From the NCBI GenBank assembly GCA_021154515.1, contig JAJKIL010000189.1, positions 1-10,448 on the forward strand: a stretch of 10,448 nucleotides of DNA, in the 5' to 3' direction. The DNA is from Niastella sp. (lineage in GTDB: Bacteria > Bacteroidota > Bacteroidia > Chitinophagales > Chitinophagaceae). The position numbers and the translations under genes are program-made. The notes under the pieces were generated by a model. That model was not told where the DNA came from and ran no database searches. It saw only the letters and a list, made by a program, of their open reading frames with translations. Of this stretch, positions 5,856-10,448 are shown one piece after another (position 1 is the stretch's first letter; every line of letters begins with the position of its first letter).

Positions 5856-8426
5856 ATGAGAAAATTCCTGATGGTCCTTATTCTTTCGCCTGGTTTGTTG
5901 CTGACTGCTGTGCGGGCGCAGGATAAAAAAGGGACCGCCGTAGCGCCACCCCTTACCGACACAACCAAAAAGAAACCTGCCGGCATTAGCGACAAAGTAA
6001 AAACCAGCCGTAAATACGATGGCCTGTTCACGTTGTACCAGGACACAGTTACGGGTACGGTTCAATTATATGTAAAGAAAAATCAGCTGGGGAAGGAATA
6101 TATCTACCAAAGCTTTTCTATTAATGGTCCCAACCAGTTGTACCTGAACCAGAGCATGCACCGCCAAACCATGGTCTTTAAAATAGAGAAAGCATTCGAT
6201 AAACTGGAATTCTCCCAGGTGAACACCCGGTTCTGGTACGACCCCAACAACCCGGTAAGCAAAACAGCTACGGTTGACAAACCGGAAGCAGTGTTCCTGG
6301 TGGAGAAAACAGTGTCAGAAGATGCGGATGGATACCTGATCAGCGCTGATGGATTGTTCATCAGTGAAAAGCTCGATCCGGTAAAACCAATATTCCCACC
6401 CGGCATTCCACCCTCTGCCATCTTCAACCTGGGCAACCTGAACCCTGCGAAGTCGCGTTACACCAACCTGCGTTCATTCCCTAATAATTCCGACATCGTA
6501 GTTGACCTGGCTTACGACAATCCCATGCCCTTCAACAATGGCACTACAGACATTACTGATGCCCGTTACGTGCGCGTTCGCATGCAACACAGCCTGATCG
6601 AAATGCCGAAGAATGATTTCCATGCCCGGCGCGACGACCCACGGGTTGGTTATTTCTCGCAAATGGTGAACGACCAAACCAGCATCAGCCCGGTTCCTTA
6701 TAAAGACATTATTCATCGCTGGGATCTGAAGAAAAAAGACCCGGCTGCAGCCCTGAGCGAACCGGTTGAACCCATCGTTTACTGGATAGAAAACACCACG
6801 CCCGTTGAATATCGCCAAACGATCATGGACGCAGGTTTAAAATGGAACGAAGCATTTGAAAAGGCCGGTTTTAAAAATGCCGTTCAAATGAAAATAATGC
6901 CCGATGATGCCGATTGGGACCCTGCCGATATTCGTTATAATGTGATCCGCTGGGTTTCTTCCGCCACGCCTACTTATGGCGCAATTGGGCCCAGCTTTGT
7001 AAATCCCAAGACAGGGCAGATCATTGGCGCCGACATCACCATTGAATGGTATTCTGGCAGCGCCACGCCTATCCTGGACGAATTATTCAAACCGGCTGCA
7101 GCCACAGGTAGTTTGCAATTTGCCGGGATGGACCCGCAGAAGGAAGCCAATTGCTCCCTGGCCAATGAACTGAAAAGCCAGTTACTAACCGGTATGACCA
7201 TCCTGGATGCCACCAATGCCAGCACCGCCGAACTGGTTGAAATGCACAAACAGTTCCTCACTTACCTGGTGATGCATGAAATGGGACACACCCTTGGTTT
7301 GAACCATAATATGAAAGCCAGCCAGATGTTATCACCCGCCGAAGTGAACAATACCGAACTTACGCACCGGATCGGGTTGATCGGTTCTGTAATGGATTAC
7401 CCTGCCATTAACATTGCGGCAGACAGAAGCAAACAAGGCGATTACTATACCACCAAAGCCGGTCCTTATGACCTGTGGGCCATAGAATATGGCTACACGC
7501 CATTTAACGAAGGAGAGGAAGCAGCAGGTTTAAAAAAGATCATTGCCCGTAGCACCGATCCCAAACTGGCATTTGGTAACGACGGCGACGATATGCGCGC
7601 GCCCGGTAAAGCCATGGACCCCCGCGTGAACGTTAACGAATTAACCAGTGACGCCATTGGCTATGCCGAAGACCGCTTCAGGATCGTGAACCAGGTAATG
7701 GGCAAGCTGGTGCAGAAATATACAAAAGAAGGCCAGTCGTATGCGGAATTACGTACCCGCTACGGCACCCTTCTCGGTCAGCGTTTTAGCATGGCATCGG
7801 CCGTTAGCCGCTATGTGGGCGGTATTTATATCGACAGAAGTTTTCCCGAGCAGAAATCAACTAACAAGCCTTATACACCCGTACCGCTGGCTACGCAAAA
7901 ACGCGCCATCGATATGCTGAACAAATATATTTTTGCTCCGGACGCGTTTGATGCAGACGCCCAGGTGTTTGCTTACCTGCAACCCCAGCGCCGTGGCTTT
8001 ACCCAAAATGTAACAGGCGATGATCTCCGCGCTACAGAAAATATACTGGCAGTACAAACCGGTAGTTCTCTTTCACATCTGTTGCATGGCGCCACGCTGC
8101 AACGTATTACCAACAGCCGTTTATATGGCAATCAGTACAGCGTTGCCAGCATGATGGGCGATCTGCAGAAAGGCATCTTTAATGCGGATATTGCTACCAA
8201 CGTAAATGTATATCGCCAGAACCTGCAAACCTGGTATGTACGTCAGCTGGTATCGATGATAGACCCTAAGAACCAGCAGTTTGATGATGTATCAAAAGCA
8301 GCGGCGTTGTACACGCTGAAAAAGATCAAAACGCAACTGGCCACCGCCGTTTCAACCAACGATGAAACAAAAGCGCACCGCGCCAACCTGTTGTTCCTGA
8401 TCGAAAACGGAATGGAACCTAAATAA
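5856..8426 (+). CDS. Exported zinc-dependent metalloprotease (DUF5118/DUF5117/DUF4953-type met-zincin)
   Basis: The 856-residue product is probably an exported protease of the periplasm or cell surface. The N-terminus is a signal peptide: MRK, a hydrophobic stretch FLMVLILSPGLLLT, then AVRA before QDKK with likely cleavage after A21. This favours the ATG at 5856 over the in-frame ATG at 5805, which would bury the signal. After a linker, KYDGLFTLYQDTVTGTVQLYV (53-73) fits the N-terminal DUF5118 module. The region to about 300, with IVVDLAYDNPMPFNN and RMQHSLIEMP, fits DUF5117. The catalytic part begins near 308 (YWIENTTPVEYRQTIMDAGLKWNEAFEKAGF). It contains HEMGHTLGLNH, an HExxHxxGxxH zinc site (H474, E475, H478, H484), and a Met-turn candidate, SVMDYPAIN (M513). 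The long C-terminal part, to LFLIENGMEPK, has no visible type IX secretion tail. Domain names are from memory; substrate is unknown. Confidence 0.92.
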   Translation: MRKFLMVLILSPGLLLTAVRAQDKKGTAVAPPLTDTTKKKPAGISDKVKTSRKYDGLFTLYQDTVTGTVQLYVKKNQLGKEYIYQSFSINGPNQLYLNQSMHRQTMVFKIEKAFDKLEFSQVNTRFWYDPNNPVSKTATVDKPEAVFLVEKTVSEDADGYLISADGLFISEKLDPVKPIFPPGIPPSAIFNLGNLNPAKSRYTNLRSFPNNSDIVVDLAYDNPMPFNNGTTDITDARYVRVRMQHSLIEMPKNDFHARRDDPRVGYFSQMVNDQTSISPVPYKDIIHRWDLKKKDPAAALSEPVEPIVYWIENTTPVEYRQTIMDAGLKWNEAFEKAGFKNAVQMKIMPDDADWDPADIRYNVIRWVSSATPTYGAIGPSFVNPKTGQIIGADITIEWYSGSATPILDELFKPAAATGSLQFAGMDPQKEANCSLANELKSQLLTGMTILDATNASTAELVEMHKQFLTYLVMHEMGHTLGLNHNMKASQMLSPAEVNNTELTHRIGLIGSVMDYPAINIAADRSKQGDYYTTKAGPYDLWAIEYGYTPFNEGEEAAGLKKIIARSTDPKLAFGNDGDDMRAPGKAMDPRVNVNELTSDAIGYAEDRFRIVNQVMGKLVQKYTKEGQSYAELRTRYGTLLGQRFSMASAVSRYVGGIYIDRSFPEQKSTNKPYTPVPLATQKRAIDMLNKYIFAPDAFDADAQVFAYLQPQRRGFTQNVTGDDLRATENILAVQTGSSLSHLLHGATLQRITNSRLYGNQYSVASMMGDLQKGIFNADIATNVNVYRQNLQTWYVRQLVSMIDPKNQQFDDVSKAAALYTLKKIKTQLATAVSTNDETKAHRANLLFLIENGMEPK

Positions 8427-8429
8427 TAG

Positions 8430-8471
8430 CAAAGGTGAGCCATCCGCCGGCTGGCGGATGGCTCACCTTTG
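8430..8471. terminator. 19-bp perfect hairpin after the metalloprotease gene
   Basis: Bases 8430-8448 (CAAAGGTGAGCCATCCGCC) pair perfectly with 8453-8471 around the 4-base loop GGCT, starting 4 bases after the protease stop codon. There is no direct U-tract on the rightward strand (TACAT precedes the A-run), so by itself it may be a transcript-stabilising 3' hairpin or a dispersed palindrome rather than an intrinsic terminator. Together with the next hairpin it ends the gene. Confidence 0.8.
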
Positions 8472-8476
8472 TACAT

Positions 8477-8509
8477 AAAAAAAATCCCGTAACCAGCGGG
8501 ACTTTTTTA
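8477..8509. terminator. Bidirectional Rho-independent terminator between convergent genes
   Basis: An A-run followed by TCCCG (8485-8489), a 7-base loop and CGGGA (8497-8501), then CTTTTTT, forms a short GC stem flanked by A and T runs that extend the pairing after one mismatch. Reading rightward it terminates the metalloprotease message with a U-run. Reading leftward it gives an equivalent structure for the convergent gene whose stop is at 8540. Confidence 0.75.
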
Positions 8510-8539
8510 TGCTAACATCAAAACAACACAATCAAAACT

Positions 8540-9001
8540 TTACCTAAAAAACCTTGCCAGGGGAATTGACTTTTTATTTCGACTCATAACTTCTTTTAAT
8601 CCTTTTTCAATAGTATATACTTTATCGCGGGGTTCTTCATCGCTCAGGGCAATTGACAGATCGCAATACCCGCTTTCCAGATTAAATGTCATAATCAACA
8701 CGATGACTTTCTGCCCCCAGAAATTGAAGGCGTTATTATGTACCAGCTCAATGGATACTTCTTTTATATTTTCATCGAACAACTCGTAGCCGTAATCCTC
8801 CATGGAACCGAACTTTTCTTTACCCTGTTCTTTTTGAATGGTAACAGCGATGAATGCACTTAGTGGCCTTTCTACCCCCTTCTCGAGGTTTAACAGTAGA
8901 ATACGGGGAAGATTCCGGTTGATATAACTTTCTAAACGCAGAAATAATGCTTTGTCGACGGTGTAGGGCCCGAGGTGTTTTTGCAGACTGTAGCGTTGCA
9001 T
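8540..9001 (-). CDS. Hypothetical protein, 153 residues
   Basis: I do not recognise this protein. It is soluble-looking, with no signal peptide and no membrane helix. A mixed start, MQRYSLQKHLGPYTVDKALFLRLESYINRNLPRILL, is followed by alternating beta-like stretches (PLSAFIAVTIQKEQG, KEVSIELVHNNAFNFWGQKVIVLIMTFNLE, CDLSIALSDEEPRDKVYTIEKGLKEVM) and the basic end KKSIPLARFFR. It has the even composition of a real gene and ends close to a shared terminator. A TAnnTTTG match lies 93 bases upstream. The gene converges on the metalloprotease and has no obvious partner. The beta-rich middle followed by a helix could be a small alpha/beta domain, but I assign no function. Confidence 0.75.
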   Translation of the reverse strand: MQRYSLQKHLGPYTVDKALFLRLESYINRNLPRILLLNLEKGVERPLSAFIAVTIQKEQGKEKFGSMEDYGYELFDENIKEVSIELVHNNAFNFWGQKVIVLIMTFNLESGYCDLSIALSDEEPRDKVYTIEKGLKEVMSRNKKSIPLARFFR

Positions 9002-9093
9002 AGCTCATTTGTTTGAGGTAATAAAAAATAATTGCTATGCTAATAATCAGAGGTGCGTTTACAGAATAAATATAGACAATAATTATAATGTGC

Positions 9094-9101
9094 CAAAAAT
9101 A
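9094..9101 (-). promoter_or_regulatory. Candidate -7 promoter element for the 153-residue protein gene
   Basis: The complementary strand reads TATTTTTG, a full match to TAnnTTTG, in an AT-rich stretch about 93 bases upstream of the ATG at 9001. No clear -33 element was found. In AT-rich DNA such a match can arise by chance. Confidence 0.3.
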
Positions 9102-9133
9102 AATACCCTTAAAGGCAGTGGGCTGAACCGGGA

Positions 9134-9179
9134 GCAGAAGGCAGTGGCTGGATAAAGCATTTAGCGTTTAGCCTTTAAC
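9134..9179. repeat. Two short heptamer arrays (GCAGAAG ×2; NTTTARC ×3)
   Basis: GCAGAAG and GCAGTGG occupy 9134-9147, resembling the array at 4053-4080. ATTTAGC, GTTTAGC and CTTTAAC occupy 9159-9179 at an exact 7-base spacing. They lie in a gap of 633 bases (9002-9634) with no convincing protein gene. The gap also holds promoter-like sites, a six-unit heptamer array and terminator hairpins, reported separately. I see nothing in 9181-9286. Confidence 0.6.
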
Positions 9180-9286
9180 TATTACAGTTACCCCTCGAAA
9201 TACCTAAATGGTTATTTACAAATAGGTACTAGTCCCTAGCACTGGTTAAACAATATGGTCATTCTATAGAAACAGAGCAGCCGAAG

Positions 9287-9319
9287 TTTGCAAACCGCCT
9301 GTTCCATACCCTACTTTTA
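9287..9319 (+). promoter_or_regulatory. Candidate rightward promoter in a gene-free region
   Basis: TTTG at 9287-9290 is followed after 21 bases by TACTTTTA at 9312-9319. This fits the Bacteroidota -33/-7 pair (TTTG, then TAnnTTTG with one mismatch at the last base). It is the only place in the window where I found both elements at about the right spacing. A transcript from about 9326 would run through a heptamer array to the hairpins at 9562-9620, about 295 bases in all, with no good protein gene in it. Confidence 0.35.
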
Positions 9320-9338
9320 CATCAGCAAGCCAGGAAAT

Positions 9339-9380
9339 ATGCAAAACGCCAAAGGCCGAACGCTGAAGGCGGAATGCAAA
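9339..9380. repeat. Heptamer tandem array, 6 units of ANGCNNA
   Basis: Six gap-free 7-base units start at 9339, 9346, 9353, 9360, 9367 and 9374. Every unit fits ANGCNNA, and the first and last are both ATGCAAA. The array also forms the start of a 30-codon rightward reading frame (ATG 9339 to TGA 9429-9431, preceded by AGGAAAT). I regard that frame as probably fortuitous, since the repeat explains half of it. Confidence 0.75.
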
Positions 9381-9561
9381 AAGTTCACAGTAGACCTTAA
9401 GATACCTCTGAAACCCCTAAACCCTATCTGAACCTTTTGAAAATGTAAACCGTAAATGATCGCACCCTTGGAGTACCCCAACCTAAGCCCGTTTTTACTC
9501 CGACACCCTATGGCCTTACAGAACCCTATCCAGATCCAATGAAAGATCAATGAAAACCAAC

Positions 9562-9620
9562 CTTTTGGGAACTTCCAAAAGAGCTTGTCCTCCCGATAGC
9601 TATCGGGAGGATCTTTTTAT
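9562..9620. terminator. Double hairpin with 24-base perfect palindrome and T-run
   Basis: A first hairpin pairs CTTTTGG (9562-9568) with CCAAAAG (9575-9581). The second is a perfect 24-base palindrome (9588-9611) centred on GATAGCTATC, followed by TCTTTTTATT. On the rightward strand it is a strong intrinsic terminator. On the leftward strand it lies 23 bases after the globin stop and can end that operon, with a weaker T-run (CTCTTTTGG). Confidence 0.8.
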
Positions 9621-9634
9621 TAAAGGATGTTCTC

Positions 9635-10030
9635 TTACATTATTGACCGGGGATCGTTGGAGGGGTGCACCTTTATCTGCATCATGGTGGCGATGGACTG
9701 CGCCCGTTGTTTTATCAACTCAGCTTTGTCGCCCTCAAACAGTTCATCCACAGTTGATAAAAACAACTTTAACCAGTGTTGAAAGTGGGCAGCAGTAAGC
9801 GGCGATTTCTGATGCAGCTGTACATGGGCCGCCATGGGATTGCCCTTAAAACCACCGGTTTGAAAAAGGATGTTTTCCCAAAAATCATACATGCGGGGCA
9901 AATGCGCTTCCCAATTCACTTTTGCTACATCATTAAAAAGATAGCCAATGGTTTCATCGGCCCGCACTTTTGTATAAAAAGTATCTACTAATTGTTGAAT
10001 GTCGGCTCTATCTCTTATATCCGGTTTCAT
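9635..10030 (-). CDS. Group III truncated haemoglobin
   Basis: The 131-residue product is a small haem protein of the 2-over-2 globin fold that binds oxygen and nitric oxide in the cytoplasm. The pattern fits group III: LVDTFYTKVRADETIGYLF (14-32) with Y19 at the B10 position, W40 and H43 (WEAHLPRMYDFW) near the distal site, then NILFQTGGFKGNPMAAHVQLH, where H69 or H73 is the likely proximal haem ligand, and LTAAHFQHWLKLF (78-90). The PMAAH and HFxxWL blocks are typical of the group. The ATG overlaps the upstream permease stop by four bases (ATGA), so it is translated as the next gene of that operon. The partner looks like a nitrous-oxide-reductase accessory permease, which would fit a role in nitrogen-oxide metabolism; this is inferred from context only. 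Confidence 0.9.
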   Translation of the reverse strand: MKPDIRDRADIQQLVDTFYTKVRADETIGYLFNDVAKVNWEAHLPRMYDFWENILFQTGGFKGNPMAAHVQLHQKSPLTAAHFQHWLKLFLSTVDELFEGDKAELIKQRAQSIATMMQIKVHPSNDPRSIM

Positions 10031-10448
10031 AAGTCCTTTCGATTAAATTTTCTTACTGACCACCACAGAGGCGTTACCGCCCAGGCCAGCATAATTCCTA
10101 TTGTTACTACTATACCCCCTTGATTACCAAAGAAATCCTGGAATACAGCACTTGTAGCGCCCATTAAAGCTGACATATCAAGCTTCAGCAGTATCAGGAT
10201 GCGCGCCAGGTCTACAGGATTTAAACAACTGAACACGACCATTGGTTTTTCCATCGGGTAATCCATGAACTGGAATAACAGGAACAATACAATGCCGTCA
10301 AAAATAAGTGTAAAATAGAACCATAATAAATATAGCTACTCTTATTCCGAAGTTCCGCCTTCATTACACTCGTTCCAGAGGGTATAAGAATTGCAAACTT
10401 ATCTATGCAAGCACACTGTTAAAAGAAAAATCATCCCGACCCTTAACG
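10027..10448 (-). pseudogene. nosY: NosY-type ABC-2 permease, C-terminal part, apparently frameshifted
   Basis: The readable frame covers 10027-10335 (about 102 codons). It runs from LYLLWFYFTLIFDGIVLFLLFQ through MDYPMEKPMVVFSCLNPVDLARILILLKLDMSALMG, ATSAVFQDFFG and a final helix GIVVTIGIMLAWAVTPLWW to FNRKDL. NPVDLARILILL, LD.SALMG and the two membrane helices are the expected C-terminus of NosY-like ABC transporter permeases, which work with NosF and NosD in copper or sulfur delivery to nitrous oxide reductase. Going upstream, the frame hits TAG at 10336-10338 and TAA at 10342-10344. Next to it, a different frame reads GIRVAI, and removal of one base in the A-run at 10328-10330 would join it to LLWFYF as in the family. 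Beyond about 10360, stops occur in that frame too. It is either a decayed gene or sequence error near an assembly end. Confidence 0.6.

Noticed and set aside
9317..9550. 77-codon leftward reading frame in the gene-free region
   Set aside because: It reads straight through the six-unit heptamer array, has no family resemblance and no promoter-like site, and its ends do not match the flanking signals.
9550..9798. 82-codon rightward frame across the palindrome
   Set aside because: It passes through the strong terminator hairpin and then overlaps the globin gene antisense.
10285..10287. TTG at 10285-10287 as a start codon for the permease fragment
   Set aside because: The family-like sequence continues upstream of it in the same frame (LLWFYFTLIFDGIV), so it is an internal leucine, not a start.

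Overview
The window looks like a chromosomal segment from a member of the Bacteroidota, most likely a Chitinophagaceae-type organism (Chitinophaga/Niastella-like). This is inferred from protein character (surE beside lpxB, a small MHGINRIS-type membrane protein, a DUF5117/DUF4953-type metalloprotease), from upstream sites resembling the Bacteroidota -7 element TAnnTTTG, and from the general lack of Shine-Dalgarno sequences. No taxon was confirmed by a search.

Layout, left to right. (1) A leftward unit of atpG (ATP synthase gamma subunit) followed 9 bases later by scpB (chromosome segregation), which runs off the left edge. Its acidic C-terminal tail carries an internal repeat. (2) A divergent intergenic region of about 270 bases. 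(3) A rightward set: an atypical SDR (NAD(P)-binding) protein, the nucleotidase SurE, a small three-helix membrane protein overlapping surE by one base, and LpxB (lipid A disaccharide synthase). lpxB has its own promoter candidate at the end of an octamer tandem array. (4) A small leftward membrane protein gene of the DUF6728 type. (5) A large rightward gene for an exported zinc metalloprotease with HEMGHTLGLNH, ending at two hairpins shared with (6) a convergent leftward gene for an unrecognised 153-residue protein. (7) About 630 bases without a convincing gene, containing heptamer arrays, a promoter-like pair and a strong palindromic terminator. (8) A leftward pair at the right edge: the C-terminal part of a NosY-type ABC permease, apparently broken upstream, overlapping by four bases a group III truncated haemoglobin.

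Most genes are core or household functions: envelope lipid A, ATP synthase, chromosome condensation and nucleotide housekeeping. I see no phage, transposon, CRISPR or defence system. The least ordinary signal is in the non-coding DNA. Nearly every larger gap carries a short tandem array with a strict 7-base period (one with an 8-base period), and the unit sequence differs from array to array. The second point of interest is the NosY-like permease, which appears to be frameshifted while its downstream globin partner is intact.
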